From UM-FILTER-36-13 sp964394835 (GTDB lineage Bacteria > Patescibacteriota > Patescibacteriia > UBA1558 > GWA2-36-10): a DNA stretch of 58,476 nt. This document shows positions 18,472 to 26,867 of the stretch, in pieces; position 1 is the first letter of the stretch; every line of letters begins with the position of its first letter. Made by a program: the position numbers and the translations under genes. Where the stretch lies: NCBI GenBank assembly GCA_964394835.1, contig CAYMZA010000001.1, forward strand, positions 1-58,476, read 5' to 3'. The notes beneath the pieces were generated by a model. The model was not told where the DNA came from. It was given only the letters and a program-made list of their open reading frames with translations, and did no database searches.

Positions 18472-18480
18472 TGTTAAAAT
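18472..18480 (+). promoter_or_regulatory. Extended -10 of the STT3-like gene
   Basis: TGTTAAAAT at 18472-18480 leaves only six bases before the ATG at 18487. This is the same spacing as at the DUF2079 gene and at 57773, and predicts a leaderless mRNA. Confidence 0.5.
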
Positions 18481-18486
18481 ATAAGT

Positions 18487-20064
18487 ATGAATTTTACTAA
18501 AATAACTAAATACAAGTTAGATTATATATTGCTTAGCATTATAATGTTCTTATATTATGGCCAATTGCAGTGGAATAACTATATTGGTGATCCTGATGGA
18601 TTCTACCATACTAAAATTGCCCTATTTTTACGAAAAGGAACGTTATTGAAAGAACTACCATGGATGCAGTTTAGCACTTTAAAAGATAACTTTACTGATC
18701 ATCATTTTCTTTATCATCTAATACTCATACCCTTTACATACTTAAATAATAATCCTCTGGTTGGTATTAAAATAGCAACTGTATTTTTTACTGTTATTAT
18801 GGTTTTAGTATTTTACTGGTTATTAAAAAAACTCTCCATTTCATATCCTTTTATTTTTGCCTTTTTGTTTATAACTTTAAGTGGTGTTAGTTTTAGATTA
18901 TCGTTAATCAAGGCTAATAGCTTGTCATTATTAATCATTTGGTTGTTAATCTATGCTTTATTTAAACAAAAAATCTGGTTAATTACTTTACTTGGTTTTA
19001 TTTTTGTTTGGCTGTATGGTGGTTGGCCTTTAGCTATATTAATTACTTTGATTTATCTACTAACTGATAAAGTATGCTCACACTATCATACTAAAAAAAT
19101 AAAAGTATTGTGGAATAAGATAGTGCATGTTATTTCTCATAACAAAAAACCTGCTAAAAATATTAAAATTATTATTGCTTTGCTGGTTGGTGTTATATCT
19201 GGATTAATTATAAACCCATATTGGCCACATAATATATATTTCTATTATCAACAAATAATACAAATTGGTGTAATTAATCTTGGTAATAAATTTAATGTTG
19301 GTAGCGAGTGGTATGGTAGTAATATAATGCAGATAATATCTTCAGCACCTCATATATTTATATTATCCATTATTCTTTTGGTGTTGTTAATATTTAATTA
19401 TAATAAAATAGACAAAAAAAGTATTTTTAGCTTTATTTTATCCTTTGTTTTTCTATTACTAACTATTAAATCAAAAAGGTATGTTGAATATTATCTTCCT
19501 TTTAGCTTATTATTTGTTGCTTGTGGTATTACTAATATAAAAAATATTATAAATAAAAAAAAGACAACGAAGATAATAAAAAACTTACCGAATTATTTAA
19601 AAATATACCTTAGTGTTGTTTGTTCTATCTTTATTGTATTAATACTCCCAAACATTATACATAAAACAATAGACACTGAAATGAATCAAAGATGGGATAT
19701 AGATAAATTTGAAGAAACTAGCGCATGGATTAAAGAAAATACTCCTGCTAATTCTATAATCTTCCATGCTGATTGGGATGAGTGGCCGTTGCTTTTCTAT
19801 CATAATGATAATAATTATTATATGATAGGTTTAGACCCAACGTTTATGTATAATTATGATAAAGATTTACAAAAATTATATATATCTATAACTAAAGGAG
19901 ACATAGGGCATAATCTTTCTGAAAAAATAAAGGATTCGTTTAATTCTAATTATATATTTTTAGAGGTAAACAGACATGAAATGCTTAAAAAAAGACTAGA
20001 CAAAGATTTAAATACTGAATTGCTGTATAATGATAATAATGTTAATATTTATGTAATAAAATAA
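18487..20064 (+). CDS. GT-C membrane protein resembling STT3/PglB oligosaccharyltransferases
   Basis: This integral membrane protein of 525 residues has about 10-12 predicted helices and a soluble C-terminal part. Three features recall STT3-type oligosaccharyltransferases. GDPDGFYHTK near residue 36 sits where the first acidic metal-binding motif lies. TDHHFLYH near residue 70 resembles the DHH motif. In the C-terminal domain, ADWDEWP near residue 430 resembles the WWDYG acceptor-binding motif but is not the same. It could therefore glycosylate proteins or another acceptor from a lipid-linked sugar. The call is tentative, because other GT-C families share the topology. It is followed by the 77-residue/methyltransferase/sulfatase group. 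Confidence 0.6.
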   Translation: MNFTKITKYKLDYILLSIIMFLYYGQLQWNNYIGDPDGFYHTKIALFLRKGTLLKELPWMQFSTLKDNFTDHHFLYHLILIPFTYLNNNPLVGIKIATVFFTVIMVLVFYWLLKKLSISYPFIFAFLFITLSGVSFRLSLIKANSLSLLIIWLLIYALFKQKIWLITLLGFIFVWLYGGWPLAILITLIYLLTDKVCSHYHTKKIKVLWNKIVHVISHNKKPAKNIKIIIALLVGVISGLIINPYWPHNIYFYYQQIIQIGVINLGNKFNVGSEWYGSNIMQIISSAPHIFILSIILLVLLIFNYNKIDKKSIFSFILSFVFLLLTIKSKRYVEYYLPFSLLFVACGITNIKNIINKKKTTKIIKNLPNYLKIYLSVVCSIFIVLILPNIIHKTIDTEMNQRWDIDKFEETSAWIKENTPANSIIFHADWDEWPLLFYHNDNNYYMIGLDPTFMYNYDKDLQKLYISITKGDIGHNLSEKIKDSFNSNYIFLEVNRHEMLKKRLDKDLNTELLYNDNNVNIYVIK

Positions 20065-20078
20065 TTTAATTAAAAAAT

Positions 20079-20312
20079 ATGCACACACTATTTTATTTTT
20101 TATTTATTCTAGGAATTTTTATTATTAATAGCCAAGCTGCACAAGCCTATCTAGACCCTGGTAGTGGATCTTTATTATTTCAAGTAGTAATTGGCGGAAT
20201 ACTAAGTGGTTTATTTGCTATTAAATTATACTACAAAAAAATAAAAATATTCTTTAAAAAAATATCAACTAAAAATACGGGGAAAAATGTTGAACAAGAA
20301 AAAAATAAATAG
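20079..20312 (+). CDS. Small membrane protein with an LDPGSGS motif
   Basis: This 77-residue protein has an N-terminal signal-like or membrane helix (residues 3-21), then AYLDPGSGSLLFQ, a second membrane helix (about 38-52) and a basic tail. From memory, short proteins with this LDPGSGS motif occur in many bacteria next to the same kind of methyltransferase and sulfatase-fold genes that follow here. Their function is not known to me. The 3' end overlaps the methyltransferase start by 26 bases, so the genes are probably coupled. Confidence 0.8.
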   Translation: MHTLFYFLFILGIFIINSQAAQAYLDPGSGSLLFQVVIGGILSGLFAIKLYYKKIKIFFKKISTKNTGKNVEQEKNK

Positions 20313-21666
20313 TTCATTCAGAGATCCTAGTGGTTTTTTGTTTACTAGTGATGGAAAATTATTACGCCAAATAAACCAAATATATAAAAAAGAATACGAT
20401 TTATTTATATCCTCTGGATTATATAAAAAATTATCTAATAAAAAACTACTTATACCACACGAAGAAAAAAATGGTTCTGCTTTTTATTCTAAAGAAGGAT
20501 ATAAAATAATAGACCCCAATAAAGTAGCGTACATATCCTACCCATACGAATGGTCTTTTTCTCAATTAAAAGATGCTGCTTTATTAACCCTTAAAATACA
20601 AAAAATATCATTAGAGTATAATTTTATACTTAAAGATGCTAGCGCATACAATGTTCAATTTCACAAAGGTGCTCCTATTTTCATAGACACCCTATCATTT
20701 GAAAAATACCAAGAAGGGTGCCCATGGCAAGCATATAAACAATTTTGCCAACACTTTTTAGCACCATTGGCATTAATATCATACAAAGATATACGTCTAG
20801 GGCAATTATCTAGACTTTTTATAGATGGAATAGACTTAGGTTTGGCTAGCAAATTGTTACCTATATCAAGTAAGCTTAACTTTCCACTACTAGCACACAT
20901 TCATTTACACGCTAAAAGTCAAAAACACCATGCTAACAAACAAATCAACAATAAAAGAAAACTAAGCAAGCATGCATTGTTAGCATTAATCAATAGTTTA
21001 GAATCAGCTATTAATAAATTAAAGCGGCCACAAACTAATACTGAGTGGGATAAATACTATGGTTTTACTAATTATTCTGAAGATGCTTTTAAATATAAAA
21101 AGGAATTCGTAGAAGGGTTTTTAAAAGAAATAAAACCAACTAGTGTGTGGGACATGGGCGGAAACACTGGTGTTTTTAGCCGCTTGGCTAGTAATAACAA
21201 CATCCCTACTATTTGTTTTGATATTGATTTAATGGCTGTAGAAAAAAATTACTTAGATATTAAAAAAAATAAAGAAATAAATATTTTACCGTTATTTTTA
21301 GATTTAACTAACCCTAGCCCTGATATTGGATGGGCTAACAAAGAAAGGAACTCATGGAAAAATAGAGGCCCAGCAGATGTTTTGATGGCCCTAGCATTAA
21401 TACATCATTTAGCTATTTCCAATAATATACCTTTTAACAAAATTGCTCAATATTTTAATTGTTTAAGCAAAAATTTAATTATAGAATTTATACCGAAAGA
21501 AGATTCAAATGTTAAAAAACTATTATCCACCAGAAAAGATATTTTCAGCCAATACAACCAAGAAAATTTTGAAAAGAGCTTTTCTCAATATTTTAAAATT
21601 AAAAAAAGAAAAAAAATACCAAAATCTAAAAGAATAATATATCTAATGACTAAAAAATCACCATGA
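20287..21666 (+). CDS. SAM-dependent methyltransferase (nodulation-protein NoeA-like)
   Basis: This is a protein of 459 residues with a Rossmann methyltransferase core in the second half. VWDMGGNTGVFSRLA near residue 290 is the SAM-binding motif I and CFDIDLMAVEKN contains motif II. The N-terminal ~250 residues are not a standard methyltransferase domain and may recognise the acceptor (for example KDASAYNVQF and FIDTLSFE segments). The overall plan resembles NoeA-like methyltransferases, which is from memory. The neighbours suggest that it modifies a surface glycan or glycolipid. The ATG at 20287 has GGGG five bases upstream as a weak ribosome site, and the stop overlaps the next start (ATGA). 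Confidence 0.75.
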   Translation: MLNKKKINSSFRDPSGFLFTSDGKLLRQINQIYKKEYDLFISSGLYKKLSNKKLLIPHEEKNGSAFYSKEGYKIIDPNKVAYISYPYEWSFSQLKDAALLTLKIQKISLEYNFILKDASAYNVQFHKGAPIFIDTLSFEKYQEGCPWQAYKQFCQHFLAPLALISYKDIRLGQLSRLFIDGIDLGLASKLLPISSKLNFPLLAHIHLHAKSQKHHANKQINNKRKLSKHALLALINSLESAINKLKRPQTNTEWDKYYGFTNYSEDAFKYKKEFVEGFLKEIKPTSVWDMGGNTGVFSRLASNNNIPTICFDIDLMAVEKNYLDIKKNKEINILPLFLDLTNPSPDIGWANKERNSWKNRGPADVLMALALIHHLAISNNIPFNKIAQYFNCLSKNLIIEFIPKEDSNVKKLLSTRKDIFSQYNQENFEKSFSQYFKIKKRKKIPKSKRIIYLMTKKSP

Positions 21667-23219
21667 AAAAAAATATCCCATTCCACCCCTGGCTGTTAGC
21701 CCTAATACCTATTTTAAGTTTATTTGAACACAACCAAGACGTTGCTGATATACATTATTTATATAGCCCAATAATAACTGCACTAGTTTGTACAACTTTT
21801 TTCTTTTTTATTTTAAACCTATTTATAAAAAATAAATTTAAAACAGCCATAATTAGTTCAGCTCTTATTATTTCTTTTTTCTTTTTTGATTATTTATCTT
21901 CAATGTTTTTAGGAATAAATTATATTATACCGTATAAAATAATGCCAAATGACGCTTTAGCATTTGTAGTATATTTAATTACATTTTTAGGATTTTCTTT
22001 TTTAATAGTTAACAGCAAAAAAAAGTTAAATAAATTAAACAAACTTTTAAATTTTTTTGCTTTTACCATTATAATACTACAACTATTTAATATTTTAAAC
22101 TATCAGTATAAACAAATATTACACGATAGTGAAGAGGTTATATCTAATGCTAAAATAATTAAAAATGCTAACATAACCACAAAGAACACACTGCCTGATG
22201 TCTATTATATAATATTAGATGGATATGGAAGACAAGATGTTTTACAAAATATATACAACTATGATAATAGTTCTTTTATAGAATTTCTAAAAAACAAAGG
22301 CTTTTATGTGGCCGCTAAATCTAACTCGAACTATAATCAAACATTTTTATCATTATCTAGTAGTTTAAACATAAATTATTTAGATGATATAGCTAATAAG
22401 GTTGGATATAATTCAAATGATAGATCAATATTAAAAAAAATATTAAAAGATAATTTTGTGTATAAACTTTTAAAAGAAAAAGGATATACCTTTGTATCGT
22501 TACCATCTACGTGGAGTGGAACTTACAAGAATATAAAATCTGATATACACTTAATGAACGATCTTAAACAAAATAATTTTGATATTATGTTAATTAAGAA
22601 AACACCAATTTCTTTATTTGTACCAAGACTACAAACAAAAATATTAGCTACAAATACAAATGGGGTTTTAGACAAAATAATAGAAATAGCAGATATAAAA
22701 GAGCCTACATTTAGTTATACACACATACTTTCCCCACACCCACCATTTATATTTGATTCTAATGGTAATGTTATAGACGAAACAATGAACTGTATAGGAG
22801 CAAAGGATGGTAGTCATTATTTTAAAACATGTCCTGGAGTTAAAAAGTATAAAAAAAAATATATAGACCAATTATCTTATATAAACACTCGCATTAAATC
22901 TATCATAGATGAATTGTTAGAAAATTATGAAACACCACCAATTATTATTTTACAAGCTGATCATGGCCCTGGATCAATGCTTGACTGGGATAGCTTAGAA
23001 AATAGCAACATACACGAAAGGGCAGGCATTCTAAACGCATATTATGTGCCAGAAGAAACTAAAAAAATGCTTTACCAAAACATCAGCCCTGTGAATAGTT
23101 TTAGGGTTATATTTAATTCATTATTTAATAATGAATTTAAAATACTAGAAGACAAAACATATTTTACTCTTTGGGACAAGCCATATAAGTTTATAGATAT
23201 AAATAATCAACTACAATAA
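21663..23219 (+). CDS. Membrane sulfatase/phosphoethanolamine-transferase-fold protein
   Basis: The protein has 518 residues. About five membrane helices occupy residues 1-155, followed by an extracytoplasmic alkaline-phosphatase-superfamily domain. LPDVYYIILDGYGRQDVL gives the first metal-binding Asp, and LQADHGPGS gives the Asp-His metal site. HILSPHPPFIF is a typical sulfatase-like segment. The usual nucleophile region is replaced by SNYNQTFLSLSSSLN, where a Thr or Ser could act as in phosphoglycerol/phosphoethanolamine transferases. It probably transfers or removes a charged group on a surface glycan. The start overlaps the methyltransferase stop. Confidence 0.75.
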   Translation: MKKNIPFHPWLLALIPILSLFEHNQDVADIHYLYSPIITALVCTTFFFFILNLFIKNKFKTAIISSALIISFFFFDYLSSMFLGINYIIPYKIMPNDALAFVVYLITFLGFSFLIVNSKKKLNKLNKLLNFFAFTIIILQLFNILNYQYKQILHDSEEVISNAKIIKNANITTKNTLPDVYYIILDGYGRQDVLQNIYNYDNSSFIEFLKNKGFYVAAKSNSNYNQTFLSLSSSLNINYLDDIANKVGYNSNDRSILKKILKDNFVYKLLKEKGYTFVSLPSTWSGTYKNIKSDIHLMNDLKQNNFDIMLIKKTPISLFVPRLQTKILATNTNGVLDKIIEIADIKEPTFSYTHILSPHPPFIFDSNGNVIDETMNCIGAKDGSHYFKTCPGVKKYKKKYIDQLSYINTRIKSIIDELLENYETPPIIILQADHGPGSMLDWDSLENSNIHERAGILNAYYVPEETKKMLYQNISPVNSFRVIFNSLFNNEFKILEDKTYFTLWDKPYKFIDINNQLQ

Positions 23220-23233
23220 TACTTATTACAAAA

Positions 23234-25117
23234 TTATAATTTAATCTCTTCTGTTATAGGTAATAATATAAGCTCTGTTTCAATATTACGAATATCACTT
23301 AATCTATTAATGCCACTCCATTTAAATATCTGGAAGCTTTCTACATTATTATCTGGATAATAATAAAAAGAAACTAACTTGTCCTCGGGCCATTCTCTAA
23401 TTGGTAAAATCCCATAATCTAAAAGAGTATCAAAAGAATTACCAGAATAATAAAAGCGTACTAAATAATCACTATCATCGTCTATTTTTTGTAGATTTAA
23501 TTCCAAAATATTTTTATTTTCTTGTTTGTTTATCTGCCAACCAACTAAAAAATTTTTATTTTGTTGTTTTTTCTCTTTATCATTAAGCTCATACAGCTTT
23601 AATCCTTCACTATTGTATTTATTTTTATCTTGCCAAAGATAAACATTGTTTAAAGCATCTATTAAAACGTATTTTTCTAAAACATCGTTCCAATAATTTG
23701 GCATTTCTTCTTTATTGGTCCAAAAGTCTGAATATTGTATATCAGCTAAAGTTATTAAAAAATCCGAATAATCTATTAAAATATAGTCTACTTGTGGCAA
23801 TTTAAAATCAAATTGTGCAAAAGGCCCCCTCCCTATGTATGACAGCCAAAAAGGATAAATAAGTTCTCTGCTACTAAGCTTTGATAAAAAAACAGACTCC
23901 GCACATACACTGGCATCTTCTGGTATTTTATTAATAAATTTTTCTCTTGTACTTTGTTTGATGTCAAAATTTAAAGACAGCACATGTCTAGTTGGAGAAA
24001 ACGAGTAAATAAAATAAAAAGTTGTTATTGAAAGAAGAATTAAAATAAATATTTTATTATCATAAATAAATTTACTTCCAATAAACTTTTTGTTGCTGTT
24101 GATTTTCTTTAAAACGAAGATGAAAGAAATAAAAACGGTTGGTAATATTATCATTATATAGTGTGTTGATAAAACAACAGAACCAAAACCAGAATATGAT
24201 AAGGCAAATTGAAAAAAAGGAATTATGGCTAACAATAAATATTTGGGCTTAACTAACGGTAAGAACAAAAAATAAGACATTAGTACAAAAAAACTTAAAA
24301 TATTTATAGGTCTAAACAAAAAACGAAGAACAAGTAAGGGGTGTTTAACCCAGCTAATTAATATAGACACCAAATCATGCCCGCCAGCCCAACTATAATA
24401 AATGAAAAATTTATAACTGCTCGCGAGAGAAAAACCATTGATGATGTGTATGGCTATTAAAAAATATAAAATTGATAAAATAGCTGGTGTTAATTTCCAC
24501 TTCCAAGATCTTTTGTCTATAAAAGCTAATATTGAAAAACCAAATAACAACAAACTAACATCTTCTCTAATTAATAACATTAAAACAAAAAACAATAAAA
24601 ATATTCTAAATCTTTTAATATAATAAAAATAAAACAAAATAAAAAATAACAAGGGGATAATAGGGAAAAGGTGGAACTCAAACATATTAGCGCTATGAAC
24701 AGATGGGTTTAGCAACCATAGAATAGACACTCCTAACGCAAAAAAATTATTACCAATGATTTTTTTTGCTAGAAAATATAACGGCCATGCTGACAAACCT
24801 AAAATAATACTTTGTAAAACTAAAAGTGTTTCAGGGGTTTGCTTAAAATAATAAAAAGGTAGTACTAAAAAAATAATAGGAGTAAAATGATCAGCTAAAT
24901 AATTATTTAAATTTACAGTCATATCAAACCAACGGCCATGAATAGTATTAAAAAATACTTGATTAAAAATAGCTAAATCATAATTATTATAACCAAAATT
25001 ATTATATTTTTTTAAGCTTAGTAAACTAAAAATTATTATATAAATAATAATTAAAGAAAATAAAATAAGTTTATCGTACCTACTAACAAATTCTTTCATT
25101 TTTCTTAAATTTACCAT
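23234..25117 (-). CDS. DUF2079-type polytopic membrane protein
   Basis: The protein has 627 residues with 10 or more hydrophobic helices and a C-terminal soluble portion of about 240 residues. The segment NNYLADHFTPIIFLVLP near residue 75 matches the conserved His-containing region of DUF2079 proteins, which are thought to be GT-C-like but are uncharacterised. AIFNQVFFNTIHGRWFD near the N-terminus also fits. It is monocistronic, convergent with the sulfatase-fold gene. The ATG at 25117 lies six bases after an extended -10, so the mRNA may be leaderless. Confidence 0.75.
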   Translation of the reverse strand: MVNLRKMKEFVSRYDKLILFSLIIIYIIIFSLLSLKKYNNFGYNNYDLAIFNQVFFNTIHGRWFDMTVNLNNYLADHFTPIIFLVLPFYYFKQTPETLLVLQSIILGLSAWPLYFLAKKIIGNNFFALGVSILWLLNPSVHSANMFEFHLFPIIPLLFFILFYFYYIKRFRIFLLFFVLMLLIREDVSLLLFGFSILAFIDKRSWKWKLTPAILSILYFLIAIHIINGFSLASSYKFFIYYSWAGGHDLVSILISWVKHPLLVLRFLFRPINILSFFVLMSYFLFLPLVKPKYLLLAIIPFFQFALSYSGFGSVVLSTHYIMIILPTVFISFIFVLKKINSNKKFIGSKFIYDNKIFILILLSITTFYFIYSFSPTRHVLSLNFDIKQSTREKFINKIPEDASVCAESVFLSKLSSRELIYPFWLSYIGRGPFAQFDFKLPQVDYILIDYSDFLITLADIQYSDFWTNKEEMPNYWNDVLEKYVLIDALNNVYLWQDKNKYNSEGLKLYELNDKEKKQQNKNFLVGWQINKQENKNILELNLQKIDDDSDYLVRFYYSGNSFDTLLDYGILPIREWPEDKLVSFYYYPDNNVESFQIFKWSGINRLSDIRNIETELILLPITEEIKL

Positions 25118-25123
25118 GTACTA

Positions 25124-25132
25124 ATTATATCA
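25124..25132 (-). promoter_or_regulatory. Extended -10 of the DUF2079 gene
   Basis: On the minus strand TGATATAAT (25132-25124) ends six bases before the ATG. Confidence 0.55.
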
Positions 25133-25162
25133 TATGCTATTATTATACAAAACATTAATATA

Positions 25163-25191
25163 TTGACAAAACATATAAAATATGCTATTAT
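25163..25191 (+). promoter_or_regulatory. Near-consensus promoter of the GC-rich lipoprotein gene
   Basis: A perfect TTGACA (25163-25168), a 17-base spacer and TATTAT (25186-25191) form one of the two best -35/-10 promoters in the window. The predicted transcript begins at about 25198 with GTTCGTTA, which recurs downstream of the promoter at 49769-49797. Confidence 0.75.
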
Positions 25192-25228
25192 ATTATGTTC
25201 GTTAACAAGAGAAAGAAAAACCCAAGAA

Positions 25229-25234
25229 AAGGAG
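25229..25234 (+). promoter_or_regulatory. Strong Shine-Dalgarno site that fixes the lipoprotein start
   Basis: AAGGAG lies six bases before the ATG at 25241. Such a strong site is rare in this window, and it rules out the longer reading frame that begins at 25163. Confidence 0.8.
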
Positions 25235-25240
25235 AAAGCA

Positions 25241-25906
25241 ATGAAAATGAAGTCTCTAGTCATTATTCTGTGTGCAGCAGCCATTGTTTTTGTGTCTGGG
25301 TGTGCCAGTTACAAAAATATGTCCGGAGAAGAATTAAACACTAGCGCTAGTGATACACCAATCTTCACAGCAACATTTGTCAATAAATCACTTCAACCGA
25401 TTTTTGTTGACTTCAAGGATGGGTCAAGAGATCTGCGAATGAATTTTAGGCAAATTAACCCAGGAGAATCTTTGTCATTCAAGTCCAAAACCTACAAAAA
25501 GGTTAAATACACTATTGCTTGGTGGCATGAGTATGGCTTTGGCTCAGAAGAACGGCACGTTAAACTGGAAAGAACAGGTATGTACACTGGTTCACCAGTT
25601 GTCATCGATGAGCTGTTCCTACGGAACAAAATGCTACAATCAGGAGTAGTGGTTAATTGCACACCTGAACCTATTAAGGTTTGGGATTCGCAGGGAACAA
25701 AGTATGGCATTATCCAGCCTGGAGAGGCCAGTGCTGTAACAATGCTGATACCCACGCAAACCATATTCCACTGGGCGCCCACAGAAAACAAGTGGCGCTT
25801 ACAGCACACAACAAAGAATGTTACTATTAACATCGACCAAATGGATAACCAATACTGGAATGGATCAGCAATTGGTTGGAAAGTACAAATCCTAAGAAGT
25901 CGATAA
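25241..25906 (+). CDS. Predicted lipoprotein of unknown function, GC-rich and probably foreign
   Basis: This 221-residue protein has a classical lipoprotein signal: a Lys-rich start, a hydrophobic stretch, then VSGC with the lipidated Cys at residue 21. The mature part has two similar halves with Val/Pro/Gly-rich beta segments (NKSLQPIFVDFKDG and NCTPEPIKVWDSQG, then INPGESLSF and IQPGEASAV). This suggests an internal duplication of a beta-sandwich-like domain. I do not recognise the family. Base composition is far above the neighbours: 28 of 60 bases are G/C in 25501-25560, with CTG, CGG and CAG codons that are otherwise rare here. It has its own strong promoter, ribosome site and bidirectional terminator, so it behaves as a self-contained cassette. 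Horizontal transfer is likely. Confidence 0.8.
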   Translation: MKMKSLVIILCAAAIVFVSGCASYKNMSGEELNTSASDTPIFTATFVNKSLQPIFVDFKDGSRDLRMNFRQINPGESLSFKSKTYKKVKYTIAWWHEYGFGSEERHVKLERTGMYTGSPVVIDELFLRNKMLQSGVVVNCTPEPIKVWDSQGTKYGIIQPGEASAVTMLIPTQTIFHWAPTENKWRLQHTTKNVTINIDQMDNQYWNGSAIGWKVQILRSR

Positions 25907-25910
25907 CCAA

Positions 25911-25943
25911 AAGCCCCACATCGTAAATACGATATGGGGCTTT
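25911..25943 (+). terminator. Bidirectional terminator between the lipoprotein and pilin-like genes
   Basis: A long stem (25911-25925 with 25928-25942, one mismatch) with a GCCCC/GGGGC core has T-runs on both sides. It serves the lipoprotein gene on + and the pilin-like run on -. Confidence 0.88.
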
Positions 25944-25957
25944 AATCTTACTATTTA

Positions 25958-26353
25958 TTATGGGCCTACAACTACATCTTCACTCATACCTTCAACATTT
26001 CCTGTGACTATAATATCTATAACTGTCTTAACTATTACATAAGCCAAAAGCACAATAATAACGCCAATGGTAGCATTTATCATAAGCTCCCTAGCTTTTT
26101 TAACTTTATCTTCATTACCCTGAGAAGTCATCCATTTAAACCCTCCATAAATAATCAAAACAATAAAAAGTGTGCCCAGAATAGACAACAAACCATTTAT
26201 AATTTGTGCTATAATGCTTGGCAGAGTTCCAGACAGCAAATTACCCTTTGCAGACTCAAGACCAGTATCAACTGCAAAAGAAATAGAAGGTATCAAAAAT
26301 ATAAGGCTTAACAAAGAAAGGAAATAAATTGTCTTACTTTTAATTTTCACCAT
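25958..26353 (-). CDS. T4SS-pilin-like small membrane protein (paralogue A)
   Basis: The 131-residue protein has a signal peptide (residues 1-27, ending SFA), an extracytoplasmic N-terminal stretch and two membrane helices. Between the helices lies GGFKWMTSQGNEDKVKKAREL, kept here to show the diagnostic loop. This is the pattern of TrbC/VirB2-like 'T4SS pilin' proteins common in candidate-phyla genomes. Such subunits could form a pilus or a membrane channel, but no other secretion-system gene is in this window. It is the most divergent of the first three paralogues and the last gene of the run. Confidence 0.8.
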   Translation of the reverse strand: MVKIKSKTIYFLSLLSLIFLIPSISFAVDTGLESAKGNLLSGTLPSIIAQIINGLLSILGTLFIVLIIYGGFKWMTSQGNEDKVKKARELMINATIGVIIVLLAYVIVKTVIDIIVTGNVEGMSEDVVVGP

Positions 26354-26455
26354 ATTTTTATTTTTTAATATACGCTCTAGTAGACTAAATTACATAGCCT
26401 ACTATAGTCTAGACTAAAATAGATAAAAACTATTTCTGTGACTTTATGCTGCTGT

Positions 26456-26818
26456 TTAAACAGCTATTGTTTCATTATATAAAGATTTCAAAACAAATCT
26501 AGAAATAGCATATGCAGATAATATTATTACTAAACCAACTATACCTGCTCCGATTAATTCTCTAGCTTTCTTAACGTTTTCTTCATTACCCTGAGAGGTC
26601 ATCCATTTAAAACCACCTAATAATATAATAGCTGTAGAAAGAATACCTAAAAAACCTAAAATAATATTTAAAATACTAGCGATTGTATCTGGTAATGACT
26701 TTGTACCAAGAGCAGTCCCTTCATTAGCAAGAACATTACTACCAAAAGGATCATCTGCAGTTTGAGCAAATGCCATCATAGGCATAAAAAGTAATAAAGA
26801 AGTAATTATTTTATTCAT
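26456..26818 (-). CDS. T4SS-pilin-like small membrane protein (paralogue B)
   Basis: This 120-residue protein has a signal peptide ending near MAFAQ, a short variable segment, then two membrane helices around GGFKWMTSQGNEENVKK. From GTKSLP onward it is almost identical to paralogue C, and 180 bases are exactly identical at the DNA level (26486-26665). The exported segment before that (DDPFGSNVLANEG) is quite different. The C-terminal residues after the last helix also differ slightly (SLYNETIAV). This mosaic suggests recent duplication or gene conversion with a freely varying surface segment. Confidence 0.82.
   Translation of the reverse strand: MNKIITSLLLFMPMMAFAQTADDPFGSNVLANEGTALGTKSLPDTIASILNIILGFLGILSTAIILLGGFKWMTSQGNEENVKKARELIGAGIVGLVIILSAYAISRFVLKSLYNETIAV
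26486..26665. repeat. 180-bp perfect direct repeat, copy 1 (within pilin B)
   Basis: By eye this block matches 26904-27083 at every base, offset 418. The match ends at single differences on both sides (26485 and 26666). It covers the loop and both helices of the encoded proteins. Confidence 0.9.
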
Positions 26819-26867
26819 TATGTCACCCCCTTTCTTATATTATTTATATTAAAAAGTATCTTATCTA

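Noticed and set aside
25163..25240. N-terminal extension of the lipoprotein gene from a TTG at 25163
   Set aside because: The extension is made of the promoter and leader. The strong AAGGAG and the signal peptide place the start at 25241.
25163..25945. Insertion sequence or integron cassette carrying the lipoprotein
   Set aside because: No transposase, terminal inverted repeats, target duplications or recombination site were visible around it.
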